From: Tetragonia tetragonoides
Taxonomy: Eukaryota; Streptophyta; Magnoliopsida; Caryophyllales; Aizoaceae
DNA length: 64,000 nt
Direction of reading: 5' to 3'
Assembly (NCBI GenBank): GCA_038025085.1
Contig: CM076153.1
Span: 15,413,001-15,477,000 of the forward strand
Part shown: positions 33,145-44,611 of the stretch, piece by piece
Position numbering within the stretch: position 1 is the stretch's first letter
How the letters are laid out: each line of letters opens with the position of its first letter
Notes under the pieces: model-generated
What the model saw: only the letters and a program-made list of their open reading frames with translations
What the model was told of the DNA's origin: nothing
Databases searched by the model: none
Translations under genes and position numbers: made by a program

Positions 33145-34093
33145 CCCCATGGTGTATCACCATTCAACATTGTGCACATAAGTATCCTAGACCAAACCGT
33201 CTAGATTTTGTAAAAATTTAGTTCATAGTAGTATACCTCTACTATAAATTAATGATCGATCCAAAACATATGAATGTTATACCTTCACCATCACTATATC
33301 CTCTCCATGGCCATGGATTTCTATAGTGATGTGTCATAACAATTCATATAAATAATAACATTCACATAACTAGTGAATTAAAATAAATAAAAAATGTAAT
33401 TATGAAAAATCCAAATAACTCATGGACTATCATCACAATTAATAAATTCTGAATTTAATTAAATAAATTCCAAGTTCTAACACGAACTTAAATATATTCC
33501 AAGTTTAACAACTTCTAAGTTCATTTCTCCTCAACTTGCAATATTGTCATCCAATAAATTCAGTGACGACATAGCAACAATAAATTCCAAATTTAAATAT
33601 GAACTTAAATAAGTTTTCAAGTTCAATTTACATGATCAACTACCCAATTCAATTACATGAACATTCAAGTTCAAATTCATAGGCTTAATGATATCGTCAT
33701 ATCGCATCTATAAACTTCAACCGAATACTATACCCACATATTGTCTAATGGGTGAAGTAACATCATGTTAAAACCATGGATACCATGATATGGAAAATAA
33801 AGCAACAAAGACACGCTGATCAACACATGCCTTCCAGCCGTTACCGTTTATCATAAACTTATCCACAAAGAGATAAACATTCCACCATTAATTAAATTAA
33901 TTTGGCAAAGTTAGGCATGGTCAAAAACCATAAATAACAACATGCATAACGTATTAACCACTCACAATGAATAACGCATATCACCATACCCACAAAAAAA
34001 ATATGACCATACAAGTACAAAAATCAGGCTGTAAAAGGTATCAAATGCGGACAAAATACTGTCAAAATAACAGATCAAATAAATAAGCAATCT
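33145..34093 (-). other. Interior of the outer Copia element, non-coding
   Basis: AT-rich with repeated words such as AAATTCCAAGTT, AACTTAAAT and AAGTTCAA; no retroelement protein similarity. Confidence 0.5.
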
Positions 34094-34107
34094 AAATTAC
34101 TTATCTC

Positions 34108-34299
34108 ATTAGCCAAGGAGGTGTGGTTGAGTGGTAGAGACTCATTCATCCTTAACTAAGGTCGACGGTTCGAATCTCGCCTTGGACATGAAGCAGCTTT
34201 AAATTCCTTGGTCAGCTGTCCCACCCTTTGAGGTGCCTACAAGCCAACGCGGGATTAGTCACTGTGCTCGACGGTAGATTGGTCGTGAACCAAAAAAAA
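34108..34299 (+). mobile_element. tRNA-derived SINE inside the outer Copia element
   Basis: A box TGGTTGAGTGG (34124-34134), B box GGTTCGAATC (34167-34176), A tail, and a 14-bp target duplication AAATTACTTATCTC at 34094-34107 and 34300-34313. The body ends GATTGGTCGTGAACC before the A run. The near-perfect duplication suggests a fairly recent insertion. It differs from the other SINEs in this window. Confidence 0.9.
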
Positions 34300-34519
34300 A
34301 AATTACTTATCTCTTTGATGCGTATCATAGACCTTGGCATATCCGTCATCTGATCATTTCATCAAATCATTTGTGCAATGGTCATCCAAATTTTCGAGTG
34401 GATCTCCATCGAGTATAACCCTCGATAATTAATCAATTTTAAAACACCGACTTCTTTAACCTTGTCCGAACGATAAGTTAACCGCTATATTCAAAATACG
34501 AATAACTAAACTTTCAGAT

Positions 34520-35080
34520 TGTTAGTACAAAATATTGGATGTGATAAATTAGAGGAACTTGGATATGGCTTCTAGGCATGTACAAGTACACTTTCCTAAA
34601 AGTTTAGTTTCGACCCTCTAGAAAGTTTAGTTTCGACCCTCTAGGAACGACTGGGTTATACGAAACAACTTCCGAGATACAATGAAGTCACAGAGTATAT
34701 TGTTCGCCCCACAATCATACTCCACTAATGCGTTTGTGTTGTTGATATTTGGCTTAATCAAGATGATAAACCATCATCTCTAATGTCCATGGTATGCCAT
34801 CATAAAAGAGATCAAATCTCTATCATGTATCATGACTAACCAACCAAAAGGAGGATGCCCTCTTCTTGCTAAGGAGAAAATCCATTCTCCTTTATATCCA
34901 AGGAGAAATTTCATTCTCCTTATTTTATCTCTCACCCCATATGATCTATTTATAACAGATTGATATAGGTAGTTATTGGTGATTACCAAAAATAAGTGTC
35001 TCTCATATAAACATAACCACATAATGCCACATAGCATATCATAAAAGATATAACTCTCTTACTCCAAAAATGTTCCAACA
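34520..35080 (-). repeat. LTR (5') of the outer Copia element
   Basis: 561 bp; partner at 26683-27229. It carries an extra local duplication of AGTTTAGTTTCGACCCTCTAG near 34595-34642. Confidence 0.88.
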
Positions 35081-35085
35081 TAATT

Positions 35086-35510
35086 TTAGATCCTTGTAAT
35101 ATTCCATTTTGGTCCAAACCCTGATGATATCGATCAAGTTATTTCAAAAGGACTTGATTTTTATACAATGCCTATAGTACAGAACATGTTTTACCATAGT
35201 AACACGACGAGGTAACAGGTTAACAACAGTACTATACTAGTACTAAAGTAGTAAAGTTAGCAAATTAGAGTTTATCTTAATCTAATTAATTCTGATAGTG
35301 AGGTCGGCAAGAGATTAAAAATAATATCTTCTATAACTAAACATTAATTTGCATCGCCCAATGTTTCCCAGAACCAGTTAGCTAAATTTTTTGGAAAAAT
35401 ACTATTATGCTGAGCAGTACGGACCGTGTGCTAGAACACGGAAATATAAATTGCGGTGCATATAATATTAGTGTCTAAAGATAGGTTATACGTAAAGGCT
35501 TGTTGCATTG
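35086..35510 (-). repeat. Duplicated ERF intron block, displaced by the insertions
   Basis: AGATCCTTGTAATATTCCATTTTGG and, further on, GTACGGACCGTGTGCTAGAACACGG with TTGCGGTGCATATAATAT match 19920-20530 in the ERF intron. It was next to 25355 before the MULE and Copia insertions. Confidence 0.85.
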
Positions 35511-36183
35511 GATAAATCTTGAATTCGGGTATTTTTTCATATAAAAAGATTAAATAATTAACGAAAAATAAATTGGCCCTCTTAATGTAGAATCTTGGCT
35601 CGTTCTTGTCAGTAATCTCTTTTACTGAGGTTGTTTATAAAATTTATCTTGATTGTGTACACTCGAACTAAGGATTTTTTTATCCAATACACACTCTAAT
35701 AGTAGTAACTACTTTATTCATACCAAAAAAACAACTCCCACTAGAAGAAGCTCTTTTAAAAGTATAGCGGTAATTCAGTGCCAAATTGCCAATAGATACA
35801 GAGATTTTGCCAATGTCGTAAAAAAAAAAGAAGAGAGATTTTGCCCAATAACGAAAGGTTAATTATGATTTAGATAAAGATACCCTATGTAGATATAAGT
35901 TATAGTAACAGTTTTCCATATAATTATGTTTGTTAAAGCCATTAAAGGAATATACACACAAACAAGATACATTCATAGCCAAATATAAGTTATGTACAGA
36001 GATTGCTCAGCTACAACCTGAGCTTCAGTCATTTCACCAGACTTTCTTCAGGTAGATATATATGTGCATTTATCAGACAAGCAACAGAGTGTTGCTGCAT
36101 CATCCAGAATGCCACTAGTGCGAAAAGGAACTGCCTAAAAGCAAACTGCGATATGCAAGCCTACATTTGATGGCCTTTCCGTT
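35511..36183. other. Between the ERF duplication and RNR1; 3' UTR of RNR1 at its right end
   Basis: No gene. The part from about 35960 to 36183 is probably the RNR1 3' UTR (minus strand). The rest is AT-rich with no clear repeat ends. Confidence 0.45.
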
Positions 36184-39100
36184 TTAACTTCCACAAGCCA
36201 TGCAGTCTTCACGGTTTGTCAATGAACATACCATTTGTGCCAGTTTCGTGTTGTCATCTTCAGTCGGTATCTTGGTCGAATCCTGCAACAGCAGGGAAAA
36301 ACAACCATGAAGAATATGCTAAGATTGGTAACTATAATCAACAGTTCCAAATAAGATGATACAAGTGCTGGTACCTTCAGCAAAGAAGTATCAACAGTAA
36401 ACTTGATGGCATCGGCAGCTGCTCGCGTTCTTAAGTAATACATCCCAGTCTTCAGACCCTGATCACCCAGACAATGCAAGAGAGCCAGTTTTGATTCAGA
36501 TCTGATAATAATCAGTGTCGGTTTGGCATGGTTTAAACGTCATTGATTAGACTATATTTCATACCTTCGACCATGCATGGAAATGCAAAGAAGTGAGCTT
36601 CCCAAAATTGGGTTGGTCCATATGGATATTTAGGCTCTGGCTTTGATCTATGTAACATCCACGATCCCCAGCCATATCAACCAATGTTCTTTGCTTAATC
36701 TCCCAGACAGTCCTGATTAAAACACAGAATGTTAGCCAGTGATGGATATTAAAGATTACTGGGTGCAATTGGTGGGGGGAAATAGAAATTCATACTTGTA
36801 AATAGCCTTTAGATCTGCAGGAATCTCCGAAATTTTCTGAACAGAACCGTCCTCATATATTATCTGGTTCTTCAAAGTAGGGGTCCAAAGACCCATCTCA
36901 GTCAAATCATGAAGAAGATGCTTGTTGACCACAACAAATTCACCACTGGACAAAGAAAAATAATAAGATTTAATATTGCAATCAATGAAAGGAGACTGCA
37001 AACAAGATTAGTGGAATTATACAACAAACAAACCTCAGCACTCTTCGACTGTAGATGTTGGAAGTGTAAGGTTCAAAGCACTCATTATTTCCAAGAATCT
37101 GGCTTGTTGATGCAGTTGGCATAGGAGCCACAAGAAGTGAATTTCTTATACCTTCCTTTGCAATCATTTCTCTAAGAGCACCCCAATCCCACCTGTCAGA
37201 TGGAGTAACTCCCCACATATCTGGTTGAAGAATACCCTGCCGATTGCAACAAATCATACGTTAAAAAAAAGGTTGAAAGTAGACGATCCACCATGAATCA
37301 CATTATGTAGCAATCAATCAGACTTGCAATTTAAGCCATGCTTTCTCATATCCATTAGGCTTGGTCCATGCAGTCAAGTAATCAACCAAATGAATAAGTG
37401 AAATGACCAACTGATAGCCCATGGCTTCAAAGTTTAGAGACAATAATAATTTCTACTATCCACCTCTGGTAAGTTGTCACACCCACCTAAGAAAACTACG
37501 AAATACCCCGAATTCCCATAATCCCATCCAATCTAATCAGAAGCTCAACTAGAATCTGCATACCTTGCTCACAGGGCTACCAGCATAGGTCTCATACGGC
37601 CCTTCCTTTGCAGCCAACTCACATGAGGTTTTAAGAGCATGATAGTATATAGTCTCAAATATGTCTTTGTTCAGCTGCTGGGCCTGTAATCCAACCAAAC
37701 CAAACCAAAAATTAGACCTCGCAGTTTGTATTATGTGCATGGTGAAGCAGAAGAATAATCAGGCTCTTACCTCTGGTGAATCAAAAGGCATTCCAAGTAA
37801 AATGAAAGTATCTGCTAGGCCTTGGACCCCAATACCAATTGGCCTATGTCTCATGTTTGATCTTTTTGCAGTTTCAACAGGGTAGTAATTAACATCAATT
37901 ATTTTGTTCAGGTTTGTGGTAACAACTGCAGCAACCTGTACGAAGATTTTTTTTTGTTAATACAGATTCAATGGTGGCAGCATGAGAACATGAAAAGAGA
38001 GCTAAGCAGAAGCATTTAACAAGGGGACAAACCTCAGCTAATTTGTCAAAATCAAAATAGCGATTCTTTGAACCCCCACTTCCAACAAGTTTTGTGGGCT
38101 GTGACTCTGAAGGAATTCCCTATAAAAGCCAGAGTCTTTAGATTAGCAAAAGGTCAATCCAAACAGTCCACCAAGCCTCAGATAGGATAGCTTATCAATC
38201 CAAGTAGAAGCTTATTATCACTACCTTCTCCCTAACATATCGTGGAAGGGCAATAGATGCCAGGTTGCACACAGCAGTTTCAGCTGGACTGGTATATTGA
38301 ATAATCTCTGTACAGAGATTTGAAGATTTTATAGTACCCAGGTTCTGTTGGTTGCTTTTCCTGTTGCAAGTGTCCTGGAATACAAAATATAATAAAAATC
38401 AAAACATGGCATTGGAAAACAAAACATGCTGATGATCAATTCAGGACATTAAATTACCTTGAAGAGCATATACGGTGTTCCAGTTTCTATCTGGGATTTC
38501 AAAATTTCAAACCACAAATTTTGTGCCTGGACAACTTTCTTTGCCTTTCCCTGGTTAAAAGAGGCAGAATACACCAACTCAGCATAGATAGATAATAATC
38601 ATTGATCCCCTTAGTCAAATGTAAGCACACTACTGCCATTAGGAAACATAAATTTACCTCTCTTTCGTATTTTGTATATAAGTTTTCAAATTCTTCACCC
38701 CAGCAATCAGCCAGGCCCGGAGCTTCATTAGGACAAAACACAGACCACTGCCCATTACTTTGGACTCTTTCCATGAACAAATCAGGTACCCAAAGAGCAT
38801 AGAAGAGATCACGAGCACGCTGCTCTTCCTGAAAGATTAAACCCAACACATTAGATGGCACAATATTTGGTTAAGATAATGCAAGAGCAACATTCTGCAA
38901 ATGTAAACTCATGTTGCCAGTAACCTTAATAGAGAACACACCTTTCCATGATTCTTCCTCAAATCTAGGAACTCAAATATATCAGCGTGCCAGGGCTCAA
39001 GGTATACAGCAAAAGCTCCTACATACAGCAGAGGACATATCAAAAAATGACCTAAACCTAAACCAAAGCAACAAAGCCCTAGAAAAAGAGCAAAATGGCA

Positions 39101-41488
39101 TAAGTAAGATATCAAAAACATATTAGACCTTTTCTCTTCCCTCCTCCCTGATCAACATAACGAGCAGTGTCATTAAACACCCGCAGCATTGGAACAATGC
39201 CATTTGATGTCCCATTTGTGCCACGTATGTAACTGCCTGTGGCACGAATGTTGTGAACAGAAACCCCAATTCCTCCAGCCGATTTGCTGATAACAGCACA
39301 CTCCTTTAAAGTATCATATATTCCTTCAATGCTGTCTTCTTTCATGCACACAAGGAAGCAGCTGCTCAACTGTCATGAACATCAGAACAACAAACACCAC
39401 AAATCAATACTAGAACCAAAATTTTAGGAAAAATCACCGTGAAATAAAAAGGTGCAACACAAAATTCATAAACATGTCAGCATTACATACTTGGGGTCTA
39501 GGTGTGCCAGCATTGAAGAGGGTTGGGGAAGCATGTGTGAACCACCTCTGGGACATGAAATGGTATGTTTTGAGAGCTGACTCAATATCATCCTTGTGGA
39601 TGCCAACAGCAACCCTCATCAACATGTGTTGTGGTCTCTCCACAACTTTCCCTCCAACTTTCAAGAGATATGATCTCTCAAGGGTTTTAAACCCAAAATA
39701 ATCATAGTCAAAGTCTCTGTCATAAATTATCTCACTGTCAAGACGAGCAGCATTCTGAAACAAAGCAAATGATGATTATATGTCAATGTACAGACACAAT
39801 ATAGTACTAAAGTAACGCCATAGGTTATTCACCCATTTTTACGGTGTTCAAGAGTTCTCCAAATTCACTTCACTCACAGAACAAATTCAAAGAATACTAC
39901 AGTATGTTATTTTTCACCTTAATCAGATTTGCAATTTCCAAATTGATTTTGAGACTTTCAAAGACATTTTGTGTACCAGTCTTTACTAGTTTCTTTTGCT
40001 AATACAGTACCAGTCTTTACTAGGTATGGGTAAGGCTATGTTTATCTTAGTCTCCCCAAGCCTTGTCAAAGCATCACATAAAATGGTCAATAACAGTCAA
40101 TTGCTTCTCTGTACTATGAAGTAGATGTCATGTTATTCCCTAAGAACTAACTCACTTGTATTTACCAAATAATGATAGAAGATTGCTAAATAAATGTACC
40201 AGTGATACAAAGATATATAGAGCACATGTTCAGCCCAAAATCACACTTATTACCCTCAGAACAGCATAAACATGCTAACAGGTGCAAACATTTTAGAGAG
40301 TGAAACAATTCAACTTGTAGCTCATAAGAAAATAAAATACAGCATCATATAAACCACACAGACAACAAATTGATAAATCCCTCTTAGAAAATACCTTCAT
40401 GATGATTTCAAAAACATCATCAGCAACCAGAGGAGCCTTTAGTCCAGATCTCTCATTTTGATGATAATACATCTCTTTAATCCTGCAGCACAATCCATTT
40501 TGATTTGAGAATTCCCATATTCACTAACACTAATAGCAGGTCACGACAATGGGGAGTTAAAAAACACTTACGTCTCTGAAAACGACTTCTTAGTGTTCTT
40601 GTGCAGGTTTGAAACAACAATCCGTGCAGCCAACTGGAAATAAACAAATGAATGAATTGAGCGAATTGAGCATGATTTCAAATTATCACATAACTTCTAA
40701 GATGGGATGATAGAACTCTACAATCGCCATGAATATGAATTCGGCGCATTAATCATATTCGATATTCCTAATTCCACATTATTTTGATTTGTCATTTTAA
40801 AATTTTGGCAGATATACAACTAAATAAAAGGATAAGGTGTTCCAAAGCAATGACAACATAATTACACAACACATCAGTAAACACGAAATGAACCAAACCC
40901 ATACAAAAACATCAACTATTAACATAATGAAACAAAGCACAGAACCAACCAACTGAATCTAATTGAGCACCAAGACATTAAATTTAGACAATCAAAAACA
41001 ACCCAAATCAAGAACCAACAAACTGAATCTAATTGAGCACTAAATCATGCAAATTTAGGCAATCAAAAGCAAACCCACATCAAAAACCAACACACTGAAT
41101 CTAACTGACTACCAAATCGTACAAATTTAGACAATCAAAAACAAACCCACATCAAAAACCACCAAAACTGAACCAAATTAAACACATATCATAAAAATTC
41201 CAACGATCAACAACAAACAGACATAAAAAAATTATATTAAATTAAGACAAGACCCCTCACCGATGCATAATCAGGGTGGTTAGCGGTCATAGCAGCAGCA
41301 GTTTCAGCAGCCAATTCATCAAGTTGACTAGTAGTAACACCCTTATAAACCCCAGCACATACTTTTTGGGAAACAAGAACAGGGTCACAATGATCAGTGC
41401 TTAACCCATAACTTAATTTCTTCAACCTCGCAGTAATTTTATCAAAATGAACAGTCTCCTGACGCCCATCTCTCTTCACCACATACAT
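36184..41488 (-). CDS. RNR1: Ribonucleoside-diphosphate reductase large subunit (class I, R1)
   Basis: Seventeen exons, all GT-AG and in phase, give 809 aa (plant R1 about 810-816): 41488-41261, 40633-40572, 40482-40395, 39754-39491, 39369-39129, 39018-38942, 38828-38658, 38550-38458, 38374-38225, 38119-38033, 37935-37771, 37683-37564, 37236-37034, 36945-36796, 36712-36565, 36458-36375, 36282-36184. The enzyme reduces ribonucleoside diphosphates to deoxy forms with the R2 subunit in the cytosol. Visible: N-terminal ATP cone ([17 protein letters not shown]), first redox cysteine (LSSCFLV), active-site NLCTE, partner cysteine (AVCNLAS), [12 protein letters not shown], and the C-terminal CMACGS redox tail. 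All catalytic residues are present, so it should be active. The Arabidopsis counterpart is RNR1/CLS8, whose loss gives dNTP shortage and bleached leaves. E2F sites upstream fit S-phase expression. Confidence 0.97.
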
Positions 41489-41602
41489 TTTCTCTCAAAA
41501 ACCTTTTTTTTCTTACAAACCCTTTTCTCAATTCTCTCTCTCTCTCTTTCTCAGAGGAATTTCGTCGAACAGGTGGTGTGCACACAGAAATGAGGATAAC
41601 CC

Positions 41603-41610
41603 TTTGGCGC
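41603..41610 (+). promoter_or_regulatory. E2F-consensus site upstream of RNR1
   Basis: TTTGGCGC, a perfect TTTSSCGC match, about 115 bp before the RNR1 ATG. On the minus strand a TATA-like ATTAAATA lies directly beside it (about 41611-41618). Confidence 0.6.
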
Positions 41611-41715
41611 TATTTAATGAAGGGGGGCGGAGTTTGAAAGTTCTTGGAGATTAGGGTTTCTCCCTCGCAAATTTGTTTGGTAGCGGGTGAATACTAAATT
41701 TTAAATCTTTTGGAA

Positions 41716-41725
41716 TTTTCCCGCC
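41716..41725 (+). promoter_or_regulatory. E2F-consensus site upstream of RNR1
   Basis: TTTTCCCGCC contains the classic TTTCCCGCC E2F element, about 230 bp before the RNR1 ATG. E2F control of ribonucleotide reductase genes is established in plants. Confidence 0.65.
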
Positions 41726-42296
41726 AGTTAGTGGAATGATTTGGCTTGTTGGGTACGATTTAGGAAAAAAGGGATTTCAATTCCATGTCTGGAGATTTTG
41801 GTGGGCATGAGAGAGAGAGAGAGAGAGAGAGAGGAGCGGGCAATTGTTGGGTGGGAATTGAATTGATGGGGGACCAGTCGTTTTGTTTATTAATCCTTTG
41901 AACGAATCAGAAATTTTGGTTTGAAATTTTGCGTTTCAAGTTGGCGCTGCTCCTTGGCGCTATTTTCTTAATTTTTTCGTGCTGTTTAATCCTTTTGTGT
42001 AAAAGGAAAATAAAAGATCAAGCAAAGAATAAAAAGGTGGCCACTGTAATAAAATTTACATGTGGTAATTGCGTTGGGTTTGGGTCAACTTCTTTTGATT
42101 TCAAGTCATTATAATTTTGGGTTATTTTAAATTTAGAAAAATTTTGAGGTCAAGTTGGATCGAGTCGGATATATTCGGATTTAGGCAAATGTTTGCTAAA
42201 ACTTGAAATTTACACGGTAAAATCCTGAAAATTCAATGAAAAACTAATATCTTGTGTAGGGACTTAAAGTTGATTAAGTATAAGTAGTTGTCATGT
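41726..42296. other. RNR1 distal upstream region, no gene
   Basis: Contains a GA microsatellite (about 41810-41834) and two further GGCGC words (41944-41960). No coding sequence is recognised up to the Copia insertion. Confidence 0.5.
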
Positions 42297-43072
42297 GTTA
42301 GGAAAAGGCAATTAAGTGTTCAGCGGAAGTATTGACTCTTTTCCCTCTTGTGTAATTAAAATGAGCTAATAAAATCACCAGAAAATAACAGATATGGCAC
42401 ACCGATTTTTACGTGGAAAATCCTGCAAGACGAAGGGAAAAACCACGGGACCTAGTCCGCAAAATATCTCCACTATGATAAATAGGAATACAACGTCTCT
42501 AGGACCATCTAGAGGCTCACCAAAATAATAACTCTCACCCTAGAGGTGGATAAACATGGAACAGATTTCACCGGGATGGTTGATAACTGTTTCGGTTTCG
42601 GATCCGGATGAATAATCGACCGTTGTATGTGAGGCTAACACTCCCACTACCAATACTCTATTTTTGTGTCTCGATCGGAGATTATTTACTTTCCGATCGG
42701 ATGTTATACAGGATTACTCTGTATCTCTAACTCAGCAAATAACTTGTGAGATTTTTGCTTTTTGAGTTTTTGCTCTGCATTTTGCCATGGAATGGCATGC
42801 TATATATAGTTGTTTCAAAGACACATTTGCCACATGTCTTCTGCCACCACCTATGCATAGTCCACCAGTGATTTTATTTGTTTCATACATTCACATTAAA
42901 TGAAGGTTTTGATCTTCAACAGTAGAAAATGTTGGCTCCTACTTATGCTATAGTGTCGGCCTATACTAGCTCGGGAACTTTGACTTTCTTCCTCCTTTTT
43001 TTTTCTTTTTCTGTTTTCTTTAGTTTATCAATTATTGTTTTTGTGACCCACAAAATGTGAGGGGCCCCAACA
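42297..43072 (-). repeat. LTR (3') of the Tork-like element
   Basis: 776 bp; partner at 48237-49031. Both contain the GATCGGAGATTATTTACTTT stretch and the GGCATGCTATATATAGT TATA region. Confidence 0.9.
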
Positions 43073-43493
43073 ATTCTCCCCCCTCCCGATCATTTGGGGG
43101 GTACCACCAGTCCGCTTTATCTCGAAAAGCATCAAGCTTTGCCATGGGCAACACCTTCGTCATCATATCCGACCCATTGTCGTCGGTATGGATCTTCTCA
43201 AGTTGTAGCAACTTGGATTCCAACACATCTCGTATGCAATGATACCTTACTTCAATATGTTTGAATCGAGAGTGAAACGTGGGATTCTTTGTCAAATGAA
43301 TCGCACTCTGATTGTCACAATACATGATATACTTTTCTTGCTCCAAACCGAGCTCTTGTAGATATTTCTGCATCCATAATAATTCCTTGCAAGCTTCTGT
43401 AGCTGCAATGTATTCGGCCTCTGTAGTTGACAGAGCAACACACTTCTGCAACTTAGACTGCCATGATACTGCTCCCCCTGCAAAAGTAGTCAT
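43032..43493 (-). pseudogene. Copia RNase H and polyprotein C-terminus
   Basis: GGAVSWQSKLQKCVALSTTE, AEYIAATEACKELLWMQKYL, YCDNQSAIHLTKNPTFHSR, KHIEVRYHCIRDV, DMMTKVLP: the RNase H domain with its catalytic acidic residues. It ends inside the LTR. A frame break separates it from upstream pol. Confidence 0.9.
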
Positions 43494-43807
43494 ATATCCC
43501 GAAGTTGATTTTCAGGAATCGACATCACCGGCTAGATCTGCGTCTGTGTATCCATCTAACACATGTTCTCCCCCACCAAAACATAAGCACATTTTGGATG
43601 TGCCACTGAGGTATTTGAGGATCCATTTCACTGTTGCCCAGTGTTCCTTTCCTGGATTGGAAAGGAATCGACTCACAACACCAACTGCTTAAGCTATGTA
43701 TGGTCTCGTACACACCATAGCGTACATTAAGCTGCCAACCGCGGATGCGTACGGAACTTTCGTCATTTCTTCTTTTCCTTCCTCACTTGTAGGACACTGT
43801 TTAGAAC

Positions 43808-44593
43808 TCAACTTGAAGTGACTTGCAAGTGGAGAGCTAACTGGTTCACCTTATGCATGTTGAACCTCTCAAGTAACATCTCAATGTATCTTTCTTGTGA
43901 CAGCCATAACTTCTTGTCTTTCTTGTCACGAGAGATCTTTATTCCCAATATATGTTTTGTCGGTCCTAAGTCCTTCATAGAAAAAGACTTGCTCAATGCA
44001 TTTTTCAAATTTGCAATCTTCTTAGTATCACGACCAATAATCAGCATATCATCCACATAGAGTAGTAGGATGATGAAATTTCCTTCAAGGAATTTGTTGA
44101 CAAACACGCAGTGGTCTGACGTCGTCTTCTAGTAACCGTGATCTACCACGAAGGATTCAAATTTTTTGTACCACTGACGCGGAGCTTGTTTTAGATCATA
44201 CAAGATCTTCTTCAATCGGTATGCTAGATGCTCTTTTCCTTTAACCTGAAATCCTTCAAGTTGCTCCATGTATATCTCCTCCTCCAAATCACCGTGTAAG
44301 AAAACTGTCTTCATGTCAAGTTGTTCGATCTCTAAATCCATGCTTGCAGCCAAGCCTAGAACAACTCGGATTGAAGACATTTTCACTACTGGAGAGAAGA
44401 TCTCTTCAAAATCGATTCCTTTCTTTTGATGGAATCCTTTCACAACCAACATTGCCTTGTACCTTGGTTGTGAGTTATTTTCTTCGGTCTTCAACCGAAA
44501 CACCCACTTATTCTTGAGTGCTCTCTTACCCTTAGGCAACTTTACCAGATCATATGTGTGGTTCTCATGCAAGGATTGCATCTCATCTTGCAT
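43808..44593 (-). pseudogene. Copia reverse transcriptase, two frames
   Basis: 44593-44129 carries the N part (KGKRALKNKWVFRLKTEENN, KGFHQKKGIDFEEIFSPVVK, FLHGDLEEEIYMEQLEGF, LKQAPRQWYKKFESFV). 44107-43808 carries the palm with YVDDMLIIGRDTKKI and DLGPTKHILGIKI. A stop (TAG at about 44131) lies between them in place of a normal codon. Strong likeness to Tnt1-type reverse transcriptase places the element in Tork. Confidence 0.9.
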
Positions 44594-44611
44594 GGCTTTC
44601 AGCCGCTCTTT

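Larger units (their letters stand above)
26683..35080 (-). mobile_element. Non-autonomous Copia-type LTR element, hosting a SINE and a second Copia
   Basis: LTRs at 26683-27229 and 34520-35080 begin TGTTAGTACAAAATATTG and end TGTTCCAACA. The 5-bp target duplication TAATT is at 26678-26682 and 35081-35085. A minus-strand polypurine tract (AATGGGGGAGGAT) next to the left LTR gives the orientation. The element's own interior (27230-27801 and 33145-34519) shows no gag-pol and no standard iMet primer site. Terminal motifs resemble those of the 3799-6418 element, so they may share a mobilising relative. The LTRs differ at many places, so it is older than its guest. Confidence 0.85.

Noticed and set aside
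34111..34190. Possible tRNA gene (A and B boxes)
   Set aside because: No acceptor stem or anticodon arm; A tail and 14-bp target duplication show a SINE.
41929..42114. 61-codon frame with hydrophobic start upstream of RNR1
   Set aside because: Short, no homology recognised, and begins in the promoter region; most likely chance.
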